64,000 bases of DNA from assembly GCA_015680685.1 (NCBI GenBank), contig MNCI01015933.1, positions 461,057-525,056 on the forward strand, in the 5' to 3' direction. Position numbers and translations under genes: made by a program. Origin of the DNA: Gnetum montanum. Its lineage: Eukaryota > Streptophyta > Gnetopsida > Gnetales > Gnetaceae. This document shows, in pieces, positions 11,702 to 24,119 of the stretch (position 1 is its first letter; each line of letters opens with the position of its first letter). Below the pieces are notes generated by a model that saw only the letters and a list, made by a program, of their open reading frames with translations, did no database searches and was not told the origin of the DNA.

Positions 11702-12636
11702 TGATGAGTAGTCAAGGTACCCCTATGCCCAACTATACGAATCAATACAAATCACGAAGTGTTCACACGCGATCCAGGAAAATTATGTAGACTCTATAGT
11801 TTCTGGTACATTAGTCTTCTAGGAAGTGAACCTTTTCCTAATGGTTTTTTGTTGTCTTCCCAATTACACCTATGATGCACATGGTATGGTTAACTGTAAT
11901 GGAGGCATATGATTTTTTATTGTTTTGGGTTTTATGTTCTTTGGTTCTTAAAGTAGAGAGATGAAGTAATTTAACAACTAATTTAGTTTAACTAACTAAC
12001 TAGTCTCTAACTAGTCCTAACATAAGCATCTGATCCCACTTTCCATACATGTCCTAAACCCATGTATCCACTGCTAGGTTACCAAGTGCTATGTTACTAG
12101 GTGCACTAAGCAATAACGCTCTTGGGATTACCAAGTGAAAACATGTTTACACTCGAAGTGATCGTACTTATGTGTTTAATCTATTTAGCTAATTAATTAA
12201 CTAATCACTCAAAGTATAATTTAGCTTAATTAATAGCATAATTAATGAAAATAATAAATGCATACATAAATCATTAATCTATTCTAAGTGCTACAAGGTT
12301 TGATCAAAAGGCTCATCTTTATTGCCATACACACTTGTATGGTTTAGGTACAATAGTGCTTGAATAAAGATGTATACACTTTCTAACTCTTATTGTAGGC
12401 ACTCAGAGAAATACTCTATCTTTCAAATGGACAAACTATAAGAGCTCTACTACTACGATGACTTTTTTTCTCCATAAACATGGCTGTGAGCTTGTACTTA
12501 TGGTTTTTGCTATAGGACTACATTGATGGGCCCTATTGATGGGGCAAGGCCATGTAAATGGGGCTCCATCAACGGGGGCCCGTAGATGAGGCCACATCAA
12601 TGAGGGTCCGTCAATGCAACACTTTCATGCTCATCA
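11702..12636 (-). repeat. 5' LTR of element A
   Basis: 935 bp. On the minus strand it begins TGATGAGCATG at 12636 and ends ACTACTCATCA at 11702, next to the PBS. U3 is of the second type, with repeated ATTGATG, GTTGATGG and CATCAACG words (12520-12620) instead of GATATC. R and U5 carry TTTATTCAAG, GTGTATGGCAATAAAGATGAG, GGTAACCTAG and the closing GTTGGGCATAGGGGTACC, shared with the other LTRs. Its start at 12636 abuts gag of B within a codon-colinear stretch, so A is inserted in B in antisense. A candidate target duplication would be TTAGA (12637-12641), but the other end is not available for comparison. Confidence 0.85.
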
Positions 12637-14045
12637 TTAGATATGAAAAATATCCACAAGTTCAAAGGGGAATACAACTTAGATCCACAAAACCATCTTT
12701 AATGCTTTCATGATTACTATGCCTTATAGAATGTTGAGAATAAATGGCAAAAGCTTAAGCTATTTCCAAGGATACTCATTAAGGAGGCTAAAAGCTAGTA
12801 CTAGTCCTTAGAACCAGAATCAATTAGGCGATGGAGTACGATGCTTGAACTCTTCATTGATAAGTATTAAACGTACTCATGTGTATCTAATATGAGGAAG
12901 CAGATCCAAGGATGGAGACAAGGAATACATGAATCCTTACATGTGCCCATGAATAGATATTACTCTCTATTGCATAGGTGCCTAGGCCATGGCTTTTCTC
13001 AAAAGGAGAACCTTCGCTACATCATATATGGGCTTTGAACAAAAAGAAGGAGACCTCTTGGGGCCTATGCCCAAGGGAGACTTTCAAAGGTTAGATCCCA
13101 TCATATCTAAAGGCTAATTGAGTAGGTGGCCAAGGAAGAAGGTGAGTTTTGAAAAGGAAAAGTATGGAGGAGTACAACCAAGATCCTTCCATCCAAAAAA
13201 GGGAAGTCCAATTCTGTGACAATGAGGAGGCACCACTTTATGAAGTGGTGTAGTGTAAAACCTTGTCAATAAAAAATTTATTTCTAAAATATCAGTCAAG
13301 GTAGACAAATTGTGGGATTCTTTGGATGAATAATTCCAAGCTACTATAGGAATTACAAAAGAGTCCAAAGATTAAGGTAGCGGTCATGATCGAAGGAGAA
13401 TGAATGAAGCTAAATGTGCCCATCAAAGGAGTAACGATAAAGCTACTGCCATTGAAGAGGCTATGGAATCGAAAATAGATGATGATGGTAGGTGTGACAT
13501 ATGCCACTACGAGCATCCTAAGGAATGTTGCCCAATTATGTTACACTTACAATATTCTAGGGTGTATACACTGAATCCTAAATTAGCAAGAAGGCAAGCA
13601 CCTAGGAGGTTACCTTATCCTCAAAGCAACTACAAGCAGTTTCATCAACAATAAGCCTACTATTCGAGTGAAGCTCCACCCAAACCTCATGAGTGGTACC
13701 AATAGTGGAAGCACCCATAGTCATGGGGGATGCCCCACTAAGGTAGTAGTACCCTTATCTGCTTCTAGATCCCTATGGGTATTATGTTCAGTAATTGATT
13801 TCTCCACATGACTCTTCCAGTTATGCCTCCTTTTAGCACCACTACTACCCTTGTAAATATTACAAAGTTTGATCTCTAAGAGGGAAATCCCAATTTCCAT
13901 ATCACCCTCCTAATCCTTTTGCACCTATACCTTCATCCTTAACTTAGTTGCCACCAACTTCTTTCATGTAGGATGAAATTCCTACCTAGTAGTAGCAAAG
14001 AAATGCCATGAGGGCTATTAACTTATAGCTAGCTCATTAGCTAAG
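12637..14045 (+). pseudogene. gag: Element B: gag, 5' part cut off by A
   Basis: Plus-strand gag resuming mid-protein at a point equal to 58434 in copy D (TTAGATATGAA versus TTGGATATGAA). Visible order: capsid segment (ENKWQKLKLFPR-like, 12735-12780), the YAQG region near 13065, then CDICHYEHPKECCPI at 13495-13535, a CCHC-like zinc-knuckle variant, then a Gln/Pro/Tyr-rich C-terminus. The ORF 13400-13654 is the best-preserved piece. The 5' LTR, PBS and N-terminus of this copy are not to the left of 12637, where A begins. Confidence 0.8.
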
Positions 14046-14700
14046 TGGTTTGGAGAACAAACCCCAAAAAAGACCTTTCTTTCAAATCAACAGTCCTTCA
14101 AAGTTCTCACATACATCTTTAGCCAATGATCTTGCTTCTCCCACCTCCTATGCAACCTCATTTGATGTCCCTTCAAACCAAATTCCTCAAAAAATACATA
14201 CTGTGATGTTTACCCATGCTATTATAGATTGGATAAAGGCTGGTCACCTTCCCAAGAAAAGATCTAATCCTAGGAGTCCCCTCATTTACTTACAAATTAT
14301 TAGGAATGAGCCTTGCAAGGCTCTTGTGGACTCAGGTTTTGGTGCGAATTTGATTTCTTATAAAATGTACAAAGCCTAGAACCTACCTCCACTCAAGAAG
14401 AGCAATCTTAGTCTTAAGTTGGTAGATCAATCCATCACTATTCCCTTGAGATTGGTGGAGGATATTAGGACCATCGTTTATAGGTGATCGTATCCTACTG
14501 ACTTCCTGATGATCCATGTTGATAACTTTAAGGGGGACTTCCTAATCATCATAGGAAGGACTTAGTTAAGCATGATTGATGCATGATTATGAATCTAAGA
14601 TCTCTCCTTGGAAATTTCCAAGAAAAATTAACTTGGAATGATTGAGAGGAAGTGTTTTCCATGCATCACATATAGTGACATAAGGTGTAACAATGTATAG
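14046..14700 (+). pseudogene. pol: Element B: protease with intact D-S-G
   Basis: The ORF 14050-14379 reads through the gag/protease joint (NLI-type motif: CKALVDSGFGANLIS, then MYKA and a TAG). The active-site Asp-Ser-Gly is kept, unlike in A (DSS), C (DLG) and D (ASG). Downstream are LKKSNLSLKLVDQSITIPL and LVEDIRT with further stops, then VPCIT-like sequence near 14660. It lies directly after gag and before RT. The motif is intact but the chain is not. Confidence 0.85.
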
Positions 14701-14985
14701 GGCTTATATATTATAAAAGGCACATTTATCACAACATGAAAATAGTGTGTCAATTTGATATAAATTCAAAGGTGCCTATACATAGACACCACAAAATAGG
14801 AGGACACCTAGTGGCTAACAACTAATGTAGAATGTAGTTTAACAATATGCATGGAACCAACTAAAAGCCTTATGAGTGCTTCTATTGAAGGCATGAATGA
14901 ACTAGAGTAAGTTTATCACCAACTCTCTAATGATGAACCTGATGAAACTAATTGGAAAGAGTTGGAGATCCATAAAAGCTTTAAA
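14701..14985 (+). other. Element B: linker between protease and RT
   Basis: Colinear with 50405-50640 in C and 60490-60770 in D (shared words KVAIHR-like, EEDTQWL-like, ICMEPTK). It is a poorly conserved interdomain region with several stops and no independent motif. Confidence 0.5.
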
Positions 14986-15985
14986 TAAGAGTCACTAGAG
15001 CTAAAACCTTTACCAACCAAAATGGAATATGTCTTTCTGATCAATGGGAAGTTAGTTATCATAAATACCAACCTTGCTCTATGTAGAAAAAGAAGCTATT
15101 GTAGGTGATCAATAGATGGCTGACAACCTTTTCTTGATCATCTCTTTCACTCACTAGAATTGATCGTAGGATATGCTAGTACCACATCTACTAAGATCTT
15201 TCCATCAAGCCAAAGAGGTAGCCAAAGCAGCAATTGAACCCCAAACTAAAGTAGATTGTGAAAGAGAAGATTGAATAAATCCTCAAGGTGGTGTTCATCT
15301 ATTCCATTGTAGATAGCGAGTAGGTTAGCCCACTTGTGATAGGACCAAAGAAGGATGGTAAATGGAGGGTCTATATTGATTTCAAACTATTAAACATGGC
15401 AACTTACAAAGATCACTTTTCATTGACATTTATGGGCTAGGTGTTGGACACCATTTCTAGGCATTGCTACTACAACTTTATGGATGGTTATAGTGGCTAT
15501 AATCAAATTTAGATCACACTATAGGATTAGGCCAAAACAACATTCACAAGTCCTTGGGGGAATTTTTCATACAAAAAGATGTTGTTTGGATTGTACAATA
15601 CCCTAGCTAGATTCCAACACCTTATCCTATGCATCTTCCAACGAAAGATTAGTAGCAAGGTGAAAGTCTCCATGAATGAATTCTCTACCTATGGGACTAC
15701 ATTTGAGCAAGCCCTAGACCATCTTGAGAAAATGCTAAAAAGGTGTGTGGAGACAACCTTTAGGCTCAACTGGCAAAAGATCCATTTGATGGTCTAGGAA
15801 GGCATTGTGTTGAGGCATAGAGTTTTTGAAAAAGGAATCAAGGTGGACCTTGAAAAAATAAAGATCATTTAGATACCTAGAAATAGTCAAAGATGTGAGG
15901 TCATTTGTTGGACACATTAGCAACTACTACAAGTGATTCATTGAGAATTTCTCTAAGATCACTAAACAGTTGATGGAGCTGACCA
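14986..15985 (+). pseudogene. pol: Element B: reverse transcriptase remnant
   Basis: In order: ELKPLPTKMEYVFLINGKLVI-like pre-RT region, GPKKDGKWRVYIDFKLLNMATYKDHF, YYNFMDGYSGYNQI with the first catalytic Asp kept, SYKKMLFGLYN, and VKVSMNEFSTYG where related copies have FMDDFS, so both paired Asp residues are lost. The ORF 15579-15797 covers this last part and ends at a TAG in place of CAG. The connection domain follows (KGIKVDLEKI). It would synthesise cDNA in virus-like particles; this copy cannot. Confidence 0.85.
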
Positions 15986-16485
15986 AGAAGGATGCTTTGT
16001 TTATCTAGACCAAGGAATTTGAGCATGCATTCCAACATCTAAAGTAGAAGCTCATTGAAACTCCAATTCTACAAGCACTTGACTAGTCCAGACATTTCCA
16101 CACATGATAGATGCATCAAATTATGTCTTGGGAGTTGTGCTCATGTAGTTGGACAATAAAAAAATGTCCTCACTACATCCACTATGTGAGCAAAAGTATT
16201 ATGAGTATACAGTTGAACTACACCACAATAGAGGAGAAATTAATCGCAATGGTGTTTGCCTTGGAAAACTTCAAGAACTATGTGCTTGGGTACAAGGTGT
16301 TCATGCACATAAACCATAGTGTAATTTGGTGCCTCATGAATAAACCAATAGTGAATGCCCATGTTATACAATGCTTATGATCCTGCAAGAATTCAATCTT
16401 ACGATGGTAGATCGAAAGGGAATTGAGAACGTGATTGCTAACCACTTGTCTCAATTGCAATGGGATAATAAAGAGAAGGAAAGCT
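15986..16485 (+). pseudogene. pol: Element B: RNase H remnant
   Basis: Colinear with RNase H in C. The ORF 16111-16380 contains HYIHYVSKSIMSIQLNYTT, EEKLIAMVFALENFKNYVLGYKVFMHINHSVIWCLMNKP. The N-terminal DASNY segment (16110) is in a broken frame, and a degraded DHLSQLQW end is at 16440-16465. A frameshift lies between the two parts. Confidence 0.8.
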
Positions 16486-17814
16486 CACTATCAAATTAGT
16501 TTCTTGATAAGCTCCTCTTTGCCAGGGCCATAAATAAACAAATGCTCACTAAATCCAATTGGTGCCATCACATTCTCATCTATCTTCTCACTAAGGAGAT
16601 GCCACAAGAGTAGAACCATAGGAAGAAATAATAGTTTCTTCACCAGGCATAATGGTTCATGGAGATCAATGGACACCTTTATAAACTATGCACAGATGGC
16701 TTGGTTTGTTTGTGTGTCCCTGATGTTGATCAACTGCACATTCTCCAAGATGCTCATGAAGACCTTTGTGGAGGTAACTATGTAACTATGCTTAAAGGTG
16801 CATGACCATTAAGGTCCTTGGCCAACACTTTTCAATGACACTCACCACTTCATTTTCTCCTATGAATGTTGCTAATTAGATGGTGGAATGACAACTCATA
16901 TGGAGGGACCTTAGCAGTGAATCCAACCACTAAAGCCTTTCAACATTTGGGGCATTAACTTCATAGGTTCCATGACACCCATGTTAAATGAAAATATGTA
17001 CATCATAGTTACTATTGACTATTGTACGAAATGGGTAGAAGCTACAACCATCACTAATTGCACATCTTCTATGGTTGCTTGGTTTGTACAACAATATGTT
17101 GTAAATAGGTTTGGGATACCACATGCACTTATTTCTGATAGTGGTACTTAATTTTACAAGTAATACCTTTTGAAAAACCATGCAACACTTAGGGGTTAAA
17201 CATAAATTAACAACACCCAATCATCCCCAAGCCAATGATCATGTAGAGGTTACAAATAGGGAAATAACAAAAATACTAACATGAACTATTAATAAACATA
17301 GGAGTGATTGGCCCATGAAACGTCCTATTGGATACTCTTCCTATGAGCTTGTGTACAAGAAGTTACCAATACTTCCAATTTAAACCAAGCTCTATACATT
17401 ATTAATGGCCTTTGACCTTGACCTTGACCTAAGTCTAGAATAAAAAGAAAGATTGATGAACCTCAACTTACTAGATGAGAATTGATTGGTAGCCCTATCA
17501 TCTAATGAAGTGCACAAGGAATTTAATAGGTAACGACATGACCTTAAAATAAGGAAAGTCAAATTTCAATTAGGAGATAGGATCCTCTACTAGAATCCAA
17601 CACATGTATCATAAGAACCAAGTTCCAAGAATATTGGAAAAGGCCTTATGTTATCTATGAAACATTCCCTTCTAGGGCCATGTTAATATACAAACCTAAA
17701 AGCCCAAACAAGAAATTGCTGGTCAACATGCTATAAATCAAACCTTTACATGAGCCTAAGCAAGACAATGACCAAGATAGCACAACATATGGACAAGCAT
17801 GCTTAATTTTTTAA
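16486..17814 (+). pseudogene. pol: Element B: integrase remnant
   Basis: Plus-strand order: post-RNase H segment (DKLLFARAINKQ), degraded zinc-binding region near 16740-16870, core segments around 16940-17170, then NDHVEVTNREITKI at 17230-17275, which keeps the third acidic residue (E) though the preceding Asn-Gly-Gln is altered. The C-terminal part ends in QACLIF and TAA at 17812-17814. Frameshifts divide the core into at least three frames. Confidence 0.8.
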
Positions 17815-19839
17815 ATCTCCTCCTTCCAACTTAATCATGGAGGAGATAGCCATCCATGTTGATCCATTAAAATGGCTCCTTAGTTTTTACACTTTTTTAA
17901 TTTTACACCTTTTTTTACACCTTATTTAGTACATTTTTCGCTTTCTTAAATATTTTACATGTTTTTCTATATTTTATTTTATTTGGTTTGGGTTTTGTTG
18001 ATGTTTTTATAATGTTTTTTTTATTCTCTTTATTACTGCCAGGACTAGTGCAACTGTGGTTATTAATTAATGGTGGTTTGTACTATAATGTTATTTGATT
18101 GCTAATGTCTAGATTCTATCTTTAAATTTTGTTATTGATAACTAAGACATGGTTTCTTTTCCATGATAACAGGTAGTGAGTCCACATCATCCATCCATCC
18201 ACAAAGCTATATTGTGTTCCTTGTTTTGGAAATATGAAGTTTCATCCTCAATGAAACTTACAATGAACCTGTGGCCTTGGTAATTTTTCAAACTTAGGAA
18301 GAATTAAATAGATAGAAAAGGGTGTGACTTCAAGGGGATTTGATGTTCTATGTTTGCCTACCCTCTTGGGTACATGAGTGTTCTCATAGGTTTCTCACCA
18401 TTCTACTGTCAACTAATAAAAGAAAGTTGAAAGTCTTTGCATGGTTTGGTTCCCATAAAAAACAAAAAAAAATAGAAAACACAAAAAAAAAAAAACAATA
18501 ATGGGAATTCAAAGCATACACCTTGGATGAAATATTGGGCTACAAGCACTGGTTATGGAACTAGAAAGACATGTTACCCATGCCCAAAGGTGCCCTCTAA
18601 CTAAGGTTCCTCTCACTTCCTGCTTCTCTTTTCTTCTCTTTTAGGAATGATGATTGATTTGTGGGAATGTTCTTGTGTCTTGAGGGGGTAGGCCAATCTT
18701 GGAGTGTCAATGCAAAGTCACTGAAAGTGGTTGGGTTTAATTTAGACTAAGGATGGATAGTTATCACATCATATTAACCATGAAATCCACATGGGACTTC
18801 ATGTGACCATGATATGGGACACCATTCCACTATCTACCTCATCCACCTATGCTTTTTGTAACTCACCTCACTGCTATTTTTCATGTTTTGCTAAATTTCT
18901 TAGTTTAATGTCTCAAAATTCTTAAGTAGATTCTTACAAGATTTAGTCCTAAACTTTCCACAATCATTAATCACACATGGGGGTCATGGACTTCTTAGTT
19001 TGACTGCATGAAAGGGAATTAAAGACATGAGCCTGCTATGGGAAGGATCCACTTGCATACTCTTTGGTTGGGCTAGTTAAGTTCCTTATTCTTAGACATT
19101 TTTGCATTCAAATTCGTGCTTCATGTTGATTATGTCTAGTTTTGCACTCATTTTAAAGTTTCTCCAATAATTCTCTAAATAAAAACTCCTTTTTGTGAAT
19201 CATCTAGCCCTCTTCAACCATTTCTTCATGTTGATTGTGTTTCTAGGTCTCTATGGACTCCAACTTTATGTAAAAATTCTTTAGTTCTGGTCAAATTTTC
19301 AAAGTACAAAAAATTATCTTTTGGATGCATAGGTGGGATCTTGTGGATGCAACCACTCATGCTGACATGACCTTGTATATGGGATCTCATCGATGTAGAC
19401 ATAAAAATTTATAAATATCATGAAACACTATGAAATTTTTTGCCATTTACTTCAAAATGGTGAAGGAGTTTTTGCAATTTTCAGAGTCAAGAACCTTCCA
19501 GAGCCCATACCTTTCACACCACTTGCACAATTAACCTCATTCTTTGTTCTTGCAACTACTAGAGGTAAGCTCTACATCATGGGGGCCATAGACCTTAGGT
19601 TTTTAATGATTTTTTTTTTTTGGGAATTTTCTAACATTCACAAGGTTTAACCAATAAAATAATATTAAAATCACTAATTTATGAGAGTTAAACCTTTCCA
19701 ACAAGATTTGGTAGACATTAAAATAATCAAACTCGTCATAATCACAACTTAGCCAGTTGTAACTAATCCATGAGATAAGGTATCTAAATGTTCTATGTTA
19801 CACATTAAATGTTAATCCTTGATCATGTTGTGATTATAG
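17815..19839 (+). other. Element B: non-coding post-integrase region
   Basis: Begins with the conserved motif TCCTTCCAACTTAATCATGG at 17821-17840, followed by AGGAGAT (PPT-like). A T-rich stretch (17880-18030) and an A-rich run (18455-18500) follow. Two further CATGGGGG motifs lie near 18975 and 19579. The region is colinear with 53554-55148 in C. The ORF 19420-19650 has no matching ORF in C and is probably chance. Confidence 0.65.
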
Positions 19840-22688
19840 ATGGCACATAGACCAAAGTGCCCATAGGAAGGAGGACTGTCCCAACCAAGGAACAAGTAGC
19901 CTAGAACTAGAAGGGACCAACAAGAGCAACCTTAGGAGTAGGTAGCTGAGATGCATGCAACAAGACCTCTTTGAGAGGATCCCAAAGTGGAATCTGTTCA
20001 TCAAATTCTAGAAGCTCAAATGGAGTAGTCCCATCCAAATGAGATACCTAGACCTAGACTAAACCTTGACGTCACTTTGATGGAGGCTTGTCTAAGGTGA
20101 ATTGGATCTAGAAAGATTCAAAAATATTTCTTCCTAAACTAAACTTTGGATCTTTTCTAGACTTTTCCCCAAAAGATGTCAAATCTCAACTCCAAACTTT
20201 TCCCATATGGCCCATTCTCATTTCCAATGGAGAATGGTACATAGGAGAAACATACTTCTTCTAGAATAACAAGTAATATAATGCCATGATGAAAATCAAG
20301 AACTTTTTTATGTCCTACTCTTCAAAGGCATTTTGGAGGCCCTTGGATTATAGAAAATTGGAATAACCTTTGCAAAAATTTCAATGTAGGTGGACCCAAA
20401 GGTCAAGAAGGAGTGGGTCTGACGATGCTACAGTGTTGATTATAAGGATTTTGGTGCACTCACAATGATAGAGCATGCATTCTTCAAGATGGTGTTCTAC
20501 CACTTTAATCCAATGATGAGGCATAGCAATGTGATAGCTTTCTCTACTTATGCATGTGCTACTATGAGTGGAAAATTTTTGATCAACCTCCCTCAACTGA
20601 TCTATCTTGAGATGGAGAAGGGTTTTAAAGAAAATGAATGAGGGAGGAAGGCACTCCCCGTCCCATGTTTCATCTTAAAATTTTGCAGAAGGTAAGGAAT
20701 AACCCGCTATTTCAACAATACCATCCGACATGCTCCTTCCACCACTTGCATGGATATGATGAAAGGAAAAGTATCTACCAAGGTAATAGAAGAGGAGCAA
20801 CTACCACCACCACCCACTCATGAACGAACAACACCAAAGTCCCATGCTATGAGTGAACACATGTGTGAACTTTGTGAGAAACTCCTGCAATAGTAGCAGG
20901 CAGGACCAAGTGGTGGTAAACCCTCTATCTATAAGCCAACATTAAGTCATCTCAATGAGATGGCAAGATCAATCAACAGGATGGAGTGTTCGACACCATT
21001 ATTTTCTACTCAAAGAATGTAGGTGTTTGCAAGATCAAATCCTCTCTCAACAATAGTAATTCCTAGAAATCTCTAGAAATGCCACTACCTTTTTGGTGTG
21101 CTTGGAGGAGGGTGAGAGAGCAGCTATTCTAGTGATGCAACACCAAGGATAGGAAACAACGGTAGAGGTGGTAGCTGATAGAGTGGCTAATATATTCAAT
21201 GCCCTTGCGACATTTGTACTAGATGTTGTTGCACTTAGAGACATGTAGGTGTCCATAAGAGTTGGAAGTGGGAGGTTCAATGCAACTTAGCATGAAGAGT
21301 TTCTGGACTAACTAGTAGGAAATGGGTAACTGATTTTAAATATCTTTGATATCTCAGAAACCATATCAATAAACTAGTTAGAGTTGCTTGAGGCTAAGGG
21401 CAAGGCCCTCATTGCGAATGCCCAACTTAAAATAGCTAGCGCTAAGATTCAATGCTTGGCTATGAAAGTTATGAAACATAGTGTCCTTTTCATTGATACC
21501 ATTGTACTCAACTAGAATGTAGCACGAGATGAAGATTTCCAACAACTTCAAGCAAAACTTGAAAAGGTTGAGTACATGAAGGGGTCAGCAATATTTGATT
21601 AGTCCTTAGTAGATGCCACTACCTAAAACATTCAAAAGGACTTGTTGGAGGTTTGCTAGGAGAATATTAGGCTAACCTAGTAGAACCATCGCTTGCAGAA
21701 CGTCAAGATGCAAAAAGATCATATGGCTGAATTCATCTAATAATAGTAGGAGTAGCTTGCCAAAGTAAACAATGAATTGAGGAGGTTGGCTGCAAAGAAT
21801 TGAAATCTCTCAATGGAGGAGGTGCATGCCCTTCATCAAAAGTCTACCATCAAGATTGTCACATGGAAAGATGAGACCCTCAAACTCAAAAGGGTTTACA
21901 GGGACCAGGTTGGCTTATAGAAGGAAATCAATGAGAAACATATCCAACTGGCAAAGATGAAGACAAATGAGGTTCTCCAGTAGCTCCAACAAGGAGGTGA
22001 TGCTTAGTAGCCTATCTTTGATGGACTAAATGAATACAACAAAACTAAAATCCACCTCAAGGAGCTGCAAATCAAGGAGATGATGGAGTATGTGGAGCTT
22101 GCCAACCTTCGTTACTTAAACCTAACTATGTTGACCACTTGAAGGCTGAGGTTAGAATTGGAGAAGCAATTGGCCAAGTCATACCTTTTGTATGAGGCAA
22201 AGTTCAAGCATTATAAAGAAACCAAATAAAAGGTTGAAACAGTAAACATCAAACTCAAGGCTCTCAAGGTGAAGTTCACTAATCAAAGATCAATAGCAGA
22301 GAACTTAACCAAAAGAATGAATGGCTACTAAGAGCTACAAAATGCACTAAAGATGTTCGACATCAAACACAAACAATTCATTGCCTAGTTTATCAATGTT
22401 AAGGAATTGTTCCTTGCAATGTCTTGTCCTTGGGATGTTTCCATATCAATCCACATTGGAAATGCTACATGGACCATGTATGATCCTAGGAGTAAGGAGG
22501 AGAAGATGAAAGCATTTTTGGATGCTTTCTGTCTTCAGCTAGAAGTTGTAGCTGCAGCTGGACAGCCACAACCATAGCCTTAGCCATAGTAGCTGCATGC
22601 ATCGGAGGTAGGAGAAGGTCTTTTGGCACCATAGGAACCTCCATTGCCTAGGACCATTTAATCTTCTTCCTTGTCTTCAAGTCGTTAG
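19840..22688 (+). pseudogene. Element B: long post-integrase ORF (env-like position), coiled coil
   Basis: A degraded ORF of about 2.85 kb from the ATG at 19840 to a stop near 22686-22688. The first part reads MAHRPKCP and continues with stops mostly at TAG. A globular segment lies near 20440-20690 (MIEHAFFKMVFYHFNPMMRH, then NVIAFSTYACATMSGKFLI). From about 21390 to 22400 it is a long Lys/Glu/Leu-rich heptad region (KALIANAQLKIASAKIQ; EFQQLQAKLEKVEYMK-like; LKLKRVYRDQVGL), a strong coiled coil. The end is Gln/Pro-rich. Athila-lineage elements often carry such an ORF between integrase and 3' LTR. It has been called env-like, but I see no clear signal peptide or membrane anchor. The globular part resembles what is annotated in plants as a putative plant transposon protein domain; this is from memory and unverified. 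Confidence 0.7.
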
Positions 22689-22914
22689 AGGAGTTGTGCT
22701 ATCAATTTTTGTCATGGTGTTCATTTTTGTTGTCATAAACACCAATTTTTGTAATGATTGAAAATCTATACACTTGGGCACTTAGTTTTTGTTTATGAAA
22801 GTTTGTGTGTCTATAATTAGTCAATAACCCTATACCTTCCTAAAAATATTGTAAAAGAAATTTGTTCCTCCTTTTTTTCACTTGAGGATGATTTTTCATT
22901 CAGTTGTGATGGTA
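22689..22914 (+). promoter_or_regulatory. Element B: 3' untranslated end and polypurine tract
   Basis: AT-rich leader to the LTR, similar to 55350-55525 in C (shared TTTTTGTCATG, CCATACCTTCC, TTTTCATTCAGT). The polypurine tract position reads TTGTGATGGTA just before LTR start TGATC at 22915; in C it is CATGGGGGTA. The B tract has lost several G residues, so plus-strand priming would be weak. Confidence 0.65.
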
Positions 22915-23761
22915 TGATCAAGCATCTTCTTTGAGTTGCATCAACAAGATTCCTTCAATGTGATCCTGTCGACATGGTTGCATCAACGTGTGATCTGATG
23001 CATTGACATGACCCTATCAATGCAGTGTTTGTCTTTGCCTATAAATATGCACTCATTAGTGGCATTTATGGCATCCCATAGTTAGTATCTTAGCAATGCT
23101 CTTGCATTTTGTTCATTTGACAATTAGAATATTTTCTAAGTGCTTGCAGTAGAAGTGAGAAGTGTACAGATTTTTATTCGAATACTGATGTACCTAAGCA
23201 CCTTAGTGTGATTGACAATAAAGACGAGCTTGCTTCACAAACCTTGCAGGATGTGGAATTAGCTTAATGTTTACCTAATGCATTTATTATTTGAGCAATT
23301 TTCTTTAATACATCGAATTAATTAATTAATTAGTGATTAATTAATACACATAAGTATGACCATTTCAAGCATATGTTAAAGTTTGATAATCCTAGTAGCA
23401 CTTAATGCTTGGTAACCCAATAACGTTGCAACGTGGTTCAAGATGTGTACGGTAAATGGGAAGGAATGCTTATGTTAGGATTACTTAAGATATTAGTTAA
23501 TTATTAGATTAGTTAGACATTTAATTACTTTATTTTCTAGCACTTAGGTAATTTAAGCAATAAATATAAAATGATAAAAATCATATGCCTCAGTTACATT
23601 TAACCATACATTTGCACTTCATAAGTGAAATTGAGAAGGTAATGATCACATATTCACTTCATAGCCCTAGTGTACTTAAAGAGCTAAACTTTGTGGAATT
23701 CGATCATATTGCTTAATGAATGCTAGTAGTGATTGGTATGGTTGGGCGTAGGTATGCTACA
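22915..23761 (+). repeat. 3' LTR of element B
   Basis: About 847 bp. Begins TGATCAAGCATCTTC and ends near GGTATGCTACA at 23761; the end is blurred. U3 is the second type (GTCGACATGG, CATCAACGTG, GCATTGACATGACC), closely similar to LTR G at 26374. TATAAATA is at 23040-23047. R and U5 contain TTTATTCGAAT, GACAATAAAGACGAGC and the TAATTAATTAATTA stretch near 23320. Confidence 0.85.
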
Positions 23762-24119
23762 TGATAGTTTTATTAAATATTAAATTATAAGTGCCAATGT
23801 TGTTAATTAGAAAAAGCTAGAATATCCATAAAAAGTGGATCTTGAAATATTGGCAATTATTAAAGATCTTAGAATGACTTTGGAAAGATCCATTAGAAGG
23901 TTTAAATCAAACTGCAAGAAACCATGAGGCATATAGATTGATTTAGAAATAGCTTTCTCGTTGTGCAAGCAACTATATGTATTTATTGTAATGAAGATTA
24001 GTAGAATTGCATTACCCTCTATTTGTTTATTTTTGTCATAATGACATCAGATGTATTGTTGATGGTTGATTTTTCTGCTTTGCTTGGATAATGCTTTCTC
24101 CTGATTTCTTAGCCACAGT
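23762..24119. other. Flanking DNA right of element B
   Basis: AT-rich sequence with no LTR, PBS or domain match. It probably starts the pre-insertion flank of B. Confidence 0.35.

Noticed and set aside
20381-21280. Minus-strand ORFs at 20381-20596 and 21047-21280
   Set aside because: They are antisense shadows of the long post-integrase ORF of B.
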